DNA from: Collinsella sp.
Lineage (GTDB): Bacteria > Actinomycetota > Coriobacteriia > Coriobacteriales > Coriobacteriaceae
Direction: 5' to 3'
Assembly (NCBI GenBank): GCA_019414025.1
Contig: DXMU01000037.1
Location: 79,484-143,483 of the forward strand
DNA length: 64,000 nucleotides
Shown piece after piece: positions 35,283 through 45,265 of the stretch. Under the pieces are notes generated by a model. That model searched no databases, was not told the DNA's origin, and saw only the letters and a list, made by a program, of their open reading frames with translations. Position 1 is the first letter of the stretch, and each line of letters opens with the position of its first letter. Both the position numbers and the translations under genes were made by a program.

Positions 35283-36058
35283 TCAACTGTCAGTGGTAGC
35301 ATTAAACTGAACGGTGAAAAATACACTAACACTAACAGCGGAGATGACGACGTCGATGCCCTTCATGCAGCTGAGCACGTCCATCGTCGGCTTCCATCGG
35401 GGCTGTTCCGACTGGGACTCCACCTTGGATTCCAGGTCCTTCTTCTCGTCTACCGCCCGCTTGACGCGCTCCTTATAGCAGTCGAGGGCCTGCTGGGCCG
35501 TGGGGTCGGCCATCTCCGCGGCTTCGATCCAGGCCCAGTGCGCCCTGGTCCACGTCCCGAGCCTCCTTCTCTGGTCGTCTCCGCCGGGGTGGCACTGCCC
35601 ATTCCTGGGCAGGTACTTGGAGAGGCGCTGCTTGACGGTAACACGGTAACCTCTCCCGGGCATCGGCAGGGGCCTGGGAGAGGTCCCTGGCGCCCTCGCA
35701 CTCGCAGTCGGGGACGTGGACCTCGACGATTTCGTGCAGTGCGAGCTGCTTGGCCGAAAACTCGGCGTCGCGCTTGTCGGTCTTGCGTCGCTTGTCGGCC
35801 GCGGGCCTCTGCATCTTGGAGACCGCGCCGATGACGCAGTCCACGCCGAGGCAGCGCGGCTCCCTGCAGAAGGGAAAGCCGGTGACGCCGGACTCGTAGA
35901 CTGCCCCGGGCGACTCGATAGAAAGGATCGAGTCGGCGACGGAGGCGGGGTCGTAGGAGAAGGGGCTTCCCGCCGATCTCGCCCGTGAACGGATTGAAGG
36001 CGCATCCTTTGATGCTGCGGGCGTGCACCTCAAGGCCAATAGAGGCAACATGTGGCAT
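35283..36058 (-). pseudogene. IS110-family transposase remnant with frameshifts
   Basis: Begins at ATG 36058 with MPHVASIGLEVHARSIKGCA, the N-terminal DEDD domain of IS110 transposases. It continues in a second frame (SVADSILSIESPGAVYESGV; KTDKRDAEFSAKQLALHEIV) and then a third (AEMADPTAQQALDCYKERVK). At least two frameshifts, and the C-terminal IS116/IS110/IS902 domain is cut off near 35300. It marks the right edge of the accessory island before malQ. Confidence 0.8.
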
Positions 36059-36242
36059 TGTGAGCCAGTCTCGCATTGTGGCAACCTGGCTGGCTGCCGG
36101 ATTTTAATGACGACGACCATTGTCAGCCTTGGCCCACGAATCAAAAGACGATACGAAGCAGGGGCTCACATTGTTCTGCTCATATCGTCTTTATGGCGCA
36201 CTACCATTCACCGAAATTCGGCAACTTTTTCATTCTCTATAT

Positions 36243-36261
36243 ACATGTTTAAACAACATGT
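36243..36261 (+). promoter_or_regulatory. malQ operator, palindrome containing TGTTTAAACAA
   Basis: ACATGTT (36243-36249), spacer TAAAC, AACATGT (36255-36261): a perfect 7-bp inverted repeat 22 bp before the malQ ATG. The centre TGTTTAAACAA matches the sites near the TreR-like gene at 46 kb. Confidence 0.55.
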
Positions 36262-36282
36262 TCTACAATAGGGACAATAGAA

Positions 36283-37860
36283 ATGGAAACTCGGGACGAG
36301 CCGTTTATCCATCTACGGCGCAGCCCCTTATTCAAAAGGACGGTGAGTGCATCCATGGAGCATGCAAGCGGTGTTCTCATGCCCATCTCGTCTCTGCCCG
36401 GACCGTATGGCATCGGCGGCTTTGGCTGGAACGCCTATGACTTTGTCGATTTCCTCGCCTCGTGCAAACAACATTATTGGCAGATTCTGCCCCTTACGAC
36501 GACGAGCTATGGCGACTCGCCCTATCAGTCGTTCTCGGCCCGTGCGGGCAATCCCAATTTCATTGACTTTGCCGAGCTCATCGAGGCAGGTTACCTGGAG
36601 CAGCGCGATATCGACGGCGTGTACCTGGGCTCCGACCCCAGCAATGTCGACTATGGCGCCATCTTTGGTGGCCGTCGTCAGATTCTCGACCGCGCCGCCG
36701 AGCGCTTTGCCGCCGACAAGCCGGCCGACTTCGACGAGTTTGTCCAAACCAACGAAGACTGGCTCATCCCCTACTGCGAGTTCATGACCGTCAAGGAGGA
36801 GTGCGGTCTCAAGGCATTTTGGGAGTGGCCCGCAGAGCTCCGTACCCGCGGTGAGGCTTCTGCCAAGGTCTGCGCCGCCCATCCCGCGCGCATGCTCTAC
36901 CACCAGATGACGCAGTACTTCTTCGATCGCCAGTGGAGCCGCCTCAAGGCCTATGCCAACGAGCGCGACATTCTCATCATCGGCGACCTGCCCATCTATG
37001 TCTCGCGTGACTCCGTCGAGATGTGGGCGACACCTGAGCTCTTTAAGATCGACGCCGCCGGCAATCCCGTGAGCGTCGCCGGCACGCCGCCCGACCAGTT
37101 CTCGGCCACCGGCCAGTACTGGGGCAACCCCATCTACGACTGGGACGCCATGGAGGCCGACGGCTTCTCCTGGTGGGAGGGCCGCATTCGCGCCGCCCTC
37201 GACATGTACGACGTCATCCGCCTGGATCACTTCCGCGGCTTCGAGGCCTATTGGGAGGTGCCGTTCTCCTCGCCTGATTCGTCCTACGGTTCGTGGACGC
37301 AGGGTCCCGGCCTCAAGCTCTTCAAGACACTCGAGGAAAAGCTCGGCACGCTGCCCATCATCGCCGAGGACCTGGGCTTCCTCACCCCCGGCGTCATCGA
37401 TATGCGCGACAACTCGGGCTTCCCCGGCATGAAGATCCTGCAGTTTGCCTTTGAGGGCACCAACTCGTACTACCTGCCGCACAACTACATTGCCAACACC
37501 GTCGCCTACGTGGGCACCCACGACAACGAGACGGCACGCGGTTGGTTTGAGGGAACGGCCACCCCTCGTCAGCGCGAGCAGGCAGCCCTGTACACCCATC
37601 AGCAGGCCGGCGAACCCATGGCAGATGCACTCAATCGCACCATCGCCGCCAGCGTGAGCGACACGTGCATCTACACCATGCAGGACCTGCTCAACTTGGG
37701 CAACGAGGCGCGCATCAACACCCCTGCCACGCTGGGCGGCAACTGGACCTGGCGCATGCTCGACGGCGCCATCACCCGCGAGCTCGAGCACAAACTCACC
37801 GACTGGACCGAGACCTACTTCCGCATCCCGTCGGAAGCCAAAATCGAGCTTCCTCAATAG
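36283..37860 (+). CDS. malQ: 4-alpha-glucanotransferase (amylomaltase)
   Basis: 525 residues, GH77. It moves glucan chains between maltodextrins, feeding phosphorylase. Seen: SSLPGPYGIGGFG near the N-terminus, DLPIYVSRDSVEMWATPELF, the nucleophile in VIRLDHFRGFEAYWEVP, the acid Glu in PIIAEDLGFLTP and YVGTHDNETARGW. Start at 36283 has only a weak ribosome site (AGGGACAATAGAA). It is followed by glgP in the same direction. Confidence 0.95.
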   Translation: METRDEPFIHLRRSPLFKRTVSASMEHASGVLMPISSLPGPYGIGGFGWNAYDFVDFLASCKQHYWQILPLTTTSYGDSPYQSFSARAGNPNFIDFAELIEAGYLEQRDIDGVYLGSDPSNVDYGAIFGGRRQILDRAAERFAADKPADFDEFVQTNEDWLIPYCEFMTVKEECGLKAFWEWPAELRTRGEASAKVCAAHPARMLYHQMTQYFFDRQWSRLKAYANERDILIIGDLPIYVSRDSVEMWATPELFKIDAAGNPVSVAGTPPDQFSATGQYWGNPIYDWDAMEADGFSWWEGRIRAALDMYDVIRLDHFRGFEAYWEVPFSSPDSSYGSWTQGPGLKLFKTLEEKLGTLPIIAEDLGFLTPGVIDMRDNSGFPGMKILQFAFEGTNSYYLPHNYIANTVAYVGTHDNETARGWFEGTATPRQREQAALYTHQQAGEPMADALNRTIAASVSDTCIYTMQDLLNLGNEARINTPATLGGNWTWRMLDGAITRELEHKLTDWTETYFRIPSEAKIELPQ

Positions 37861-37988
37861 GAGCTACCGCGCCCGACCCCTCCCCACCGTGCGGACGCGC
37901 TTGCTTTTCCCGCGCGAGGCCACCCCAATCCCCTCGCGCGGGCTTCTTATGAATTGCAGACATGAAACAACCCATCACAGGAGAAAAC

Positions 37989-40256
37989 ATGCCCCAAATT
38001 AACCTCATGGAACTCGCCGAGCAGTCTTTTGGCACCTCGCTCGAGCAGCTCGACGACCGTCGCATTTACAAGCTGCTGGTCAAACTCGTGCAGGAGCGCT
38101 CCGCCACCTGCCCGCTCAACAACGGCAAGAAAAAGCTCTATTACATTTCCGCCGAATTTTTGATCGGCAAGCTGCTCATCAACAACATGATCGACCTCGG
38201 CATCTACGACGAGGTTAAGGACCAGCTCACCGCCGCAGGCCACGACCTCAACAAGATCGAGGAATTCGAGGTCGAGCCGTCGCTCGGCAACGGCGGCATG
38301 GGCCGCCTGGCCGCGTGCTTCCTGGATTCCATCGCCACGCTGGGCTTGACCGGCGATGGCGTGGGCCTCAACTATCACTACGGTCTGTTCCGTCAGCGCT
38401 TTGTCGACAACCAGCAGAAGGCCGTCCCCGACGAGTGGCTCGGTGAGCAGGACATCCTAGTCGACGATGACCGCTCCTACACCGTCGAGTTCGGCGATTT
38501 TGCCGTTACCTCCAAGCTCGTCAACATCGATGTGCCCGGTTACGACCAGCCCACCAAGAACCGCCTGCGCCTGTTCGACCTGGCGAGCGTCGACGACGGC
38601 CTGGTCCCCGGCAGCTCCATCGACTTCGACAAGACCGAGATCGCCAAGAACCTCACCTTGTTCCTCTACCCCGACGATTCCGACGAGCAGGGCCGCCTAC
38701 TTCGCATCTATCAGGAGTACTTCATGGTGAGCAACGCCGCCCAGCTCCTGATCGACGAGGCCGTCGAGCGCGGCAGCAACCTGCACGATCTGGCCGACTA
38801 CGCCGTGGTCCAAATTAACGACACGCACCCCACCATGGTCATCCCCGAGCTCATCCGCCTGCTCACCACCGAGCACGACATCGAGTTTGACGAGGCCGTG
38901 ACCATCGTGCGCTCCATGGTCGCCTACACCAACCACACGATCCTTGCCGAGGCGCTCGAGAAGTGGCCGCTCGCCAGCCTGCAGAAGGTCTCCCCCGCCA
39001 TCGCCGACATTATCGTCAAGCTCGATGAGATCGCGAAAGCCGAGCACGATGACCCGCGCGTCGCCATCATCGACGAGCACGACACCGTCCACATGGCCCA
39101 CATGGACATCCACTTTGGCTTCTCCATCAACGGCGTAGCCGCCCTCCACACCAAGATCCTGGAGGACACCGAGCTTCATCCGTTCTACGAGATCTATCCC
39201 GAGAAGTTCTCCAACAAGACCAACGGCATCACCTTCCGCCGCTGGATCCATGGGGCCAACCCCGCGCTCGCCAGCCTGCTCGACGATGTGATCGGCACCG
39301 ACTGGCGCAGCACCGGCGATCTGAGCAAACTCGCCAAGTTCGCCGACGACAAGGACGTTCTTGAGCGCCTGGCCGCCACCAAGGTCGAGGCTAAGGCCAT
39401 CATGCGCCAGTTCATGGCGCTCGAGCAGGGCGTGACCATTCCCTCCAACGCTATCATCGATGTTCAGGTTAAGCGCATCCACGAGTACAAGCGCCAGCAG
39501 ATGCTCGCGCTCTACATCATCTGGAAGTACCTCGATATCAAGAACGGCAACAGACCTAAGCACCCCGTCACCATCATCTTTGGCGGCAAGGCGGCGCCTG
39601 CCTACACTATCGCGCAGGACATCATCCATCTGATCCTGACGCTGTCGCAGTGGATTGCAAACGACCCCGACGTGGCTCCCTACCTGCAGGTTGTCATGAT
39701 CGAGAACTACAACGTCACCGCCGCCGAGAGCGTGATCCCCGCCGCTGACATCTCCGAGCAGATCAGCCTGGCCTCCAAGGAGGCGAGCGGCACCTCCAAC
39801 ATGAAGTTCATGCTCAACGGCGCCCTAACCCTGTGCACGCTCGACGGCGCCAACGTGGAGATTGCCGAGCTCGTGGGCGACGAGAACATCTATACCTTTG
39901 GTGCCTCGTCCAAACAGGTCGAGCAGCTCTATGCCGACGGCACCTATGACGCCGGTGTGCTCTACCGCAAGCCCGGCATTAAACTGCTGGTGGACTTCAT
40001 CACCAACCCGGCCTTTATGGCGACCGGCAATGCCGAGCGCCTGCAGCGCCTGCACGACGACATTAAGGGCAAGGACTGGTTTATGGCCCTGCTTGACATT
40101 GAGGAGTACATCCAGACCAAGGAGCGCGTGCTGGCCGACTACGAGGACCAGGACGCCTGGATGCGCAAGGCGCTCATCAATATCGCCAACGCCGGCACCT
40201 TCTCGTCCGACCGCACCATCTCCCAGTACAACGACGAGATCTGGCACCTGAGCTAG
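37989..40256 (+). CDS. glgP: Glycogen/maltodextrin phosphorylase
   Basis: 755 residues from the ATG at 37989 (CAGGAGAAAAC upstream); earlier in-frame codons lack a site. GT35 phosphorylase: YYISAEFLIGKLLINN, EPSLGNGGMGRLAACFLDS, INDTHPTMVIPEL, and the PLP-lysine motif KEASGTSNMKFMLNGALT. It releases glucose-1-P from alpha-glucans. It works with malQ, 128 bp upstream. Confidence 0.96.
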   Translation: MPQINLMELAEQSFGTSLEQLDDRRIYKLLVKLVQERSATCPLNNGKKKLYYISAEFLIGKLLINNMIDLGIYDEVKDQLTAAGHDLNKIEEFEVEPSLGNGGMGRLAACFLDSIATLGLTGDGVGLNYHYGLFRQRFVDNQQKAVPDEWLGEQDILVDDDRSYTVEFGDFAVTSKLVNIDVPGYDQPTKNRLRLFDLASVDDGLVPGSSIDFDKTEIAKNLTLFLYPDDSDEQGRLLRIYQEYFMVSNAAQLLIDEAVERGSNLHDLADYAVVQINDTHPTMVIPELIRLLTTEHDIEFDEAVTIVRSMVAYTNHTILAEALEKWPLASLQKVSPAIADIIVKLDEIAKAEHDDPRVAIIDEHDTVHMAHMDIHFGFSINGVAALHTKILEDTELHPFYEIYPEKFSNKTNGITFRRWIHGANPALASLLDDVIGTDWRSTGDLSKLAKFADDKDVLERLAATKVEAKAIMRQFMALEQGVTIPSNAIIDVQVKRIHEYKRQQMLALYIIWKYLDIKNGNRPKHPVTIIFGGKAAPAYTIAQDIIHLILTLSQWIANDPDVAPYLQVVMIENYNVTAAESVIPAADISEQISLASKEASGTSNMKFMLNGALTLCTLDGANVEIAELVGDENIYTFGASSKQVEQLYADGTYDAGVLYRKPGIKLLVDFITNPAFMATGNAERLQRLHDDIKGKDWFMALLDIEEYIQTKERVLADYEDQDAWMRKALINIANAGTFSSDRTISQYNDEIWHLS

Positions 40257-40284
40257 CTCATTCCCCTTACCCATTCTCTTGAGA

Positions 40285-40316
40285 AACGGAGTCGTGGCGA
40301 CACGGCTCCGTTTTTT
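40285..40316 (+). terminator. glgP terminator
   Basis: AACGGAGTCGTG / CACGGCTCCGTT stem (one G-T pair) with GCGA tetraloop and six T residues at 40311-40316. Confidence 0.88.
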
Positions 40317-40355
40317 GTGCCCGCACGTTACCCTGTGACCCGACTCGACAAACAA

Positions 40356-40651
40356 TCTCGATCTGTAACAACTACTCGGTAAAAACGGCCCCAGCTGTTA
40401 CAGATTGAGACATACCGGCCCCTCCCTTTGGGTTTATCTCAATCTGTAACATCTGGTACCAAAAATTGGTTCTTCCTGTTACAGATCGAGACAAACGGAA
40501 TCGTCCCGCAGCAATATCTCAATCTGAAACATCTAGCAGCTGAAATTCGCCTTTGGTGTTACAGATTTAGATGAAATGGTTAGCTAAGCGGAACCGTCTC
40601 GATCTGTAATATCTAACGTCCGAAATCGGCCCTACCTGTTACAGATCGAGA
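40356..40651. repeat. Array of eight 15-bp repeats in alternating orientation at 40-bp spacing
   Basis: Forward units (TCTCGATCTGTAACA type) start at 40356, 40437, 40517 and 40597; reverse units (TGTTACAGATCGAGA type) start at 40396, 40477, 40557 and 40637. Consecutive units are 40 or 41 bp apart throughout, so the array is four tandem ~80-bp modules, each a 15-bp stem around a 25-nt loop. Within-module loops share a pattern (about AAATCGGCC near the middle); the between-module spacers do not. It lies between the convergent glgP and msmK terminators. No cas genes and no ORF. Confidence 0.92.
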
Positions 40652-40684
40652 CAAGCGACCGGTCAGACAATCCCAACACAAAGA

Positions 40685-40723
40685 AAGGCTCCCCTCTCGC
40701 CCAGTGGACGGGAGGGGAGCCTT
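40685..40723 (-). terminator. msmK terminator
   Basis: AAGGCTCCCCTC (40685-40696) pairs with GAGGGGAGCCTT (40712-40723); on the minus strand the stem runs into TTCTTTG. Confidence 0.75.
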
Positions 40724-40791
40724 ATATGTGACCACGGCAAAAGGATGGCAAAGCCGCAGTCGCCCAAAAGGAGGGCCTGATTGGATCGGGC

Positions 40792-41991
40792 CTAGATAAG
40801 GTTCTTGCCAGAGACCTTATCGAAGAGGTGGGTCGCGTTCTTCTCGAACTTGAACCAGATGGGGTCGCCTGCCTTGAGCGCGCCCTTGGCCTCGAGGTCG
40901 ACGACGGGGATAATCAGGACAAACTGGCCGTCGGGAGCGGTCACGTGGACATGCTCGGTCGAGCCCATGAGCTCGGTCACCTCGACGGTGCCCTGGAGCG
41001 CACCCTCCTCGCCCTTGTCGGCAAGCAGGATCTGCTCGGGGCGCACGCCGGCCGTAATCTCCTTCACGTCGCCGCCGTCCCAGTTGAGGGCAAGCTGAGC
41101 GCAAGTCTCCGGGGCGAGCGCCACGTTCATATCCTCGGTCTTGACAGTAAAGCCGTTGCCCGAGCGCACCAGCTGGGCATCGAAGAAGTTCATCTGCGGC
41201 ACGCCGATGAAGCCGGCGACGAAGATGTTCGCGGGATGGTTGAAGACCTCCTGCGGCGTGGCGATCTGCTGGACGACGCCGTCCTTCATGACCACGATGC
41301 GGTCGCCGAGGGTCATAGCCTCGGTCTGGTCGTGGGTAACGTAGATGAAGGTGCCCTTGATCTCGTGACGCAGCTTAATGAGCTCGGCGCGCATCTGGTT
41401 ACGAAGCTTGGCATCCAGGTTGGACAGCGGCTCGTCCATCAGGAAGACCTTGGGGTCACGCACGATGGCGCGGCCGATGGCGACGCGCTGGCGCTGGCCG
41501 CCGGAGAGTGCCTTGGGCTTACGGTCAAGATACTCGGTAATACCCAGGATCTCGGCAGCGGAGCGAACCTTGCGGTCGATCTCGTCCTTGGGGACCTTCT
41601 TGAGCTCGAGCGTAAACGCCATGTTCTCGTACACCGTCATATTGGGGTACAGAGCATAGCTCTGGAACACCATGGCGATGTCGCGGTCCTTGGGAGCGAC
41701 GTCGTTGACGCGCTTGCCGTCGATGAGCACGTCGCCCGAGGTGATATCCTCCAGGCCGGCGACCATGCGCATCGTCGTGGACTTACCGCAGCCAGAAGGG
41801 CCAACGAGGACGATGAACTCCTGGTCGTGAACGGTGAGGTTGAAGTCCTCTACAGCGAGCACACCGTCCTCGGTAACCTTGAGGTTGTGCTTCTTCTCCT
41901 CGGTTTTCTTCTTTTTGCCAAAGAAGCCCTTCTTTTTTGACTCGTTGTTGGGATACACCTTCTGAACATGTTTGAGAACGATCTCGGCCAT
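40792..41991 (-). CDS. ABC sugar-importer ATPase (MsmK/UgpC/MalK type)
   Basis: 399 residues. Walker A VGPSGCGKSTTMRMVAG, Q-loop VFQSYALYPNMTVYENM, signature ALSGGQRQRVAIGRAI, Walker B VFLMDEPLSNLDAKL, then TOBE domains to the C-terminus. An unusual Lys-rich insertion (ESKKKGFFGKKKKTEEKKHN) sits near residue 17-36, before the Walker A strand. It energises the two permeases and binding protein encoded upstream and may serve other sugar importers, as MsmK does. Confidence 0.92.
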   Translation of the reverse strand: MAEIVLKHVQKVYPNNESKKKGFFGKKKKTEEKKHNLKVTEDGVLAVEDFNLTVHDQEFIVLVGPSGCGKSTTMRMVAGLEDITSGDVLIDGKRVNDVAPKDRDIAMVFQSYALYPNMTVYENMAFTLELKKVPKDEIDRKVRSAAEILGITEYLDRKPKALSGGQRQRVAIGRAIVRDPKVFLMDEPLSNLDAKLRNQMRAELIKLRHEIKGTFIYVTHDQTEAMTLGDRIVVMKDGVVQQIATPQEVFNHPANIFVAGFIGVPQMNFFDAQLVRSGNGFTVKTEDMNVALAPETCAQLALNWDGGDVKEITAGVRPEQILLADKGEEGALQGTVEVTELMGSTEHVHVTAPDGQFVLIIPVVDLEAKGALKAGDPIWFKFEKNATHLFDKVSGKNLI

Positions 41992-42059
41992 GTCTTTACC
42001 TTTCGATACGCGGCGCCGCGCTGAGAGGCGCCGCCAAAACTTGCAAAACAGTTACGGCA

Positions 42060-42899
42060 TCAGCCCTTGACGGCACCTGCCACAACGCCGTCAATGATGT
42101 ACTTCTGGCAGAAGATGTACATGATGACGATGGGGATGACGACCATCATGATGCATGCCATCATGGGGCCGAGCTCGACGTGGCCATAGCCGCCACGGAA
42201 GTACTGGATCAAGATAGGAATGGTCTTGTACTTGGTGGAGTCGAGCGTAAGGTAGGGCAGCAGATAGTCGTTCCAGACCCACATGGTCTCAAGGATGCCG
42301 ACCGAAAGATAGGTGGGCTTCATAATGGGAAGGACGATCTTAAAGAACACCTGGACCGGGTTGCAGCCGTCGATCATGGCCGCTTCCTCAATCTCGAGCG
42401 GGATGTTCTTGACGAAGCCGGCGAACATAAAGACCGCGAGGCCCGCGCCAAAACCGAGGTAGATGAAGCAGATGTTAAACGGCGTGTTAAAGCCGATGCG
42501 GTCCGCGAGGTTGGACAGCGTGAACATGAGCATCTGGAACGGTACGACCATCGAGAAGACGAACAGGTAATAGAAGAAGTTCGAGATCTTGCTGTTGACG
42601 CGCACCACGTACCAAGCGCACATGGAGCAGCACACCAGAATCAGCACGACCGACGTGACCGTGATGATAAGCGAGTACATAAACGCCGAGGCAAAGCCCT
42701 GCTCGTTCAGAGCGTGCACGTAGTTTGCGAGGCCGTTGAACGTCTCGGGCGTGAGCAGATCGAACGCCGTGGTGGTGCTGATTGCGGTCGCTTTCTTAAA
42801 GGAATTGAGCGCAATCATGAACACGGGGTAGATCCATGCGAGCGACAGGATCGTAAAGAAGATCGAGAGCGCGCGGTTGATAGCCTTATCGCGTTTCAT
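42060..42899 (-). CDS. ABC sugar permease, MalG-like
   Basis: 279 residues, six predicted membrane helices, with the EAA loop EIEEAAMIDGCNPVQVFFKI that contacts the ATPase. Start ATG at 42899 shares a base with the preceding stop. CUT1 family: imports oligosaccharides. Confidence 0.92.
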   Translation of the reverse strand: MKRDKAINRALSIFFTILSLAWIYPVFMIALNSFKKATAISTTTAFDLLTPETFNGLANYVHALNEQGFASAFMYSLIITVTSVVLILVCCSMCAWYVVRVNSKISNFFYYLFVFSMVVPFQMLMFTLSNLADRIGFNTPFNICFIYLGFGAGLAVFMFAGFVKNIPLEIEEAAMIDGCNPVQVFFKIVLPIMKPTYLSVGILETMWVWNDYLLPYLTLDSTKYKTIPILIQYFRGGYGHVELGPMMACIMMVVIPIVIMYIFCQKYIIDGVVAGAVKG

Positions 42900-43753
42900 T
42901 ACTGCTGCACCTCCTTGGACCTCGTGGCCTTAAGCTGGATCATAGAAATAGCGACAACCAGGATGCAGAAGATAACTGCCTTGGCCTGACCGATGCCCTG
43001 CCATGCGATGCCAGCACGCGAATAGAACGTGTTGTAGATGTTCAGGGCGAGCATCTCGGTGGAGTGCGCCGGGGCGCCACCGGTAAGGGCGAGGTTCTGG
43101 TCGAACAGCTTAAAGCCGTTGGTGATGGACAGGAACAGGCAGATGGTGATGGTCGGCATCAGGTTGGGGATCTTAACCTTCCAAAACGTCTGCCATGCCG
43201 TAGCGCCATCGACCTTGGCGGCCTCGATGTAGTCAGACGGAATGGACTGCAGACCGGCGATGTAGATGATCATCATGTAGCCGACCTGTTGCCACAGGGT
43301 CAGGATGATAAGGCCCCAGAAGCCAGCGGCGGAGTTGAGGGCGATAAGCTGGGCACCCACGTTGGAGAGCAGGCAGTTGATCAGAATCTGCCAAATGTAA
43401 CCCAGTACAATGCCGCCAATCAGGTTAGGCATAAAGAAAATCGTACGGAAGATGTTGGTGCCCTTGAGCGCCTTGCGAGTGAGCGCCTGCGCAATGGCCA
43501 GCGCGATCACGTTGATGAGCACCGTCGACAGGAAGGCAAACGCCACGGTAAAGAAGAAGGACGTGGAGAACTGCGGATCTGACAGTGCGCGCACGTAGTT
43601 CTCGATACCGACAAAGTGCGCGTTATTAATGGTAATAAACTGGCAGAACGAGAGATAGAAACCCTGGATAAAGGGAATCACGAACCCGATCATAAACGCC
43701 AGGCACGTGGGCAGCATAAAGAGCGGCCACCAGCGTTTGAGTGCTTTGCCCAT
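42899..43753 (-). CDS. ABC sugar permease, MalF-like
   Basis: 284 residues, six helices, EAA loop YIEAAKVDGATAWQTFWKVK. Pairs with the MalG-like subunit. It lies 87 bp downstream of the binding-protein gene; a GGGGGCGGGCA...TGCCCGCCCCC stem in that gap may limit expression relative to the binding protein. Confidence 0.92.
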   Translation of the reverse strand: MGKALKRWWPLFMLPTCLAFMIGFVIPFIQGFYLSFCQFITINNAHFVGIENYVRALSDPQFSTSFFFTVAFAFLSTVLINVIALAIAQALTRKALKGTNIFRTIFFMPNLIGGIVLGYIWQILINCLLSNVGAQLIALNSAAGFWGLIILTLWQQVGYMMIIYIAGLQSIPSDYIEAAKVDGATAWQTFWKVKIPNLMPTITICLFLSITNGFKLFDQNLALTGGAPAHSTEMLALNIYNTFYSRAGIAWQGIGQAKAVIFCILVVAISMIQLKATRSKEVQQ

Positions 43754-43840
43754 AGAAGGGTCCTTTCAATATGCAGGGGGCGGGCAAACCTACGTCTGCC
43801 CGCCCCCTGTCGCTAATCAGATAGCTTGGGCAGCAACTGC

Positions 43841-45157
43841 TTACTCGGAAGCAGCCTTCTCGGTCTTCCAGCCATCGACGAAGGCGTTCTTGACGCCGTC
43901 CCACTTGGTGTTGTCGGCAGCATAAGCGATGAGAGCCTGCTTGAGGTTCTTCTTCCACTCCTCAGAGGGGATGTAAACGAAGTCCCAAGCAACGGTCTTC
44001 TTGCCGTCCTTGGCCATAGCAACGGCCTGCTGCGAGAAGACGTTGGTGGTCTCCTTAGCGCTCTTGAACGGGGCGGTCAGACCCATCTTGTCAGCGATGA
44101 TGCTGGTGGCGGTGTCAGAAGTGACGCACCAATACATGAAGTCCTCGGTGGCCTTCTGGGCATCCTCGGAAGCCTGGGAGCTGACGCACCAGTAGTTCTC
44201 GCCGCCGGAGCACAGGCCCTGGTTCTCCTCGCCGTCGACGCCGATGTAGATCGGCAGCATGCCGAGCTGGTCGTCGGTCATACCGGCCTTGGTGAGGTCG
44301 GCGTAGGCCCAAGAGCCGTTCTGGTAGAAGACGGCCTTGCCGGTTGCGAACTCGTTGGTGGCGTCGTCACCGGTCTTGGAGGCGAGCTGCGAAGGATCGC
44401 AGGTGGAGTCGGTGATATACAGGTCGAAGATCTGCTTAAAGTTGTCGAGATACTCGCCCTTGATCTCGTCGTCCTCCTGATTGTGCTCCTTCTCGAACTC
44501 GTAGTAGAGCGGGAGGTTGGCGAGGTGCGTGGTGTAGCGCCAGCTGGAGGAGTCATCCATACCGGCGGAAGTGAAGGCACCGTCAACGCCGAGCTCGTCC
44601 TTGCGGGCCTGGATGTCATCGGCGCAAGCCTTCAGCTTGTCGAAGGAGTTGATATCCTCGGCCTTGTAGCCGGCCTTCTCGAGGAGCTCCTTGTTGTAGA
44701 TGATGCCGTAGCTCTCCTGAACCCAGTCGATACCCAGATCCTTGCCGTCGGACTGCAGCGCCAGGGAGTCGTCGATGAGCTCGCCGCGGAGCTTGGTGTC
44801 GGAAAGATCGGCGCAGTAGTCCTTCCAGTTCTTAAGGCCGGTGGGGCCGTTGACCTGGAACAGCGTCGGAGCGGAGCTCTTGGACATCTCGGACTTGAGC
44901 TTCTCCTCGTAGGTGTTGGAGGCGGCGGTCACGATCTTGACCTCGACGCCCTTCTCCTTCTTGTACGCCTTGGCGATCTCCTTCCACTCCTTGTCGACCT
45001 CGGGCTTGAACTGGAGGAAGTAGACCTCGGCAGCGTCACCAGAAGCAGAGGAGCCGGAGCCGGCAGAACCACCGCAGCCCACGAGACCCAGGCCAAGAAC
45101 CGCAGCCGCGGAACCAGCAAAGCCCAGGAACTGCCTTCTGCTCATTTCGTTCTTCAT
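43841..45157 (-). CDS. Extracellular sugar-binding lipoprotein of the ABC importer
   Basis: 438 residues from the ATG at 45157 (GGGTGGA upstream). The signal peptide combines a twin-arginine motif (SRRQFLGFAGSAAAVLGLG) with a lipobox (LVGC), then a Ser/Gly linker and a solute-binding protein family 1 fold (EVYFLQFKPEVDKEWKEIAK; FATGKAVFYQNGSWAYADL). Likely alpha-glucoside or maltodextrin specific, judging by malQ and glgP nearby and the TreR-like regulator; not proven. Confidence 0.9.
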   Translation of the reverse strand: MKNEMSRRQFLGFAGSAAAVLGLGLVGCGGSAGSGSSASGDAAEVYFLQFKPEVDKEWKEIAKAYKKEKGVEVKIVTAASNTYEEKLKSEMSKSSAPTLFQVNGPTGLKNWKDYCADLSDTKLRGELIDDSLALQSDGKDLGIDWVQESYGIIYNKELLEKAGYKAEDINSFDKLKACADDIQARKDELGVDGAFTSAGMDDSSSWRYTTHLANLPLYYEFEKEHNQEDDEIKGEYLDNFKQIFDLYITDSTCDPSQLASKTGDDATNEFATGKAVFYQNGSWAYADLTKAGMTDDQLGMLPIYIGVDGEENQGLCSGGENYWCVSSQASEDAQKATEDFMYWCVTSDTATSIIADKMGLTAPFKSAKETTNVFSQQAVAMAKDGKKTVAWDFVYIPSEEWKKNLKQALIAYAADNTKWDGVKNAFVDGWKTEKAASE

Positions 45158-45265
45158 TACAATCCACCCTTTCACACCGTGGCGGCACCCTTTGCCGCCG
45201 CCTTCGGAGATTGGCTCGGGGACTTTGCCCCTTTTGCTGATTTGTACAATACGCTATTTGGCTAG

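Noticed and set aside
40356..40651. CRISPR array
   Set aside because: Repeats are only 15 bp and alternate in orientation, there are no cas genes, and the within-module loops are related to each other.
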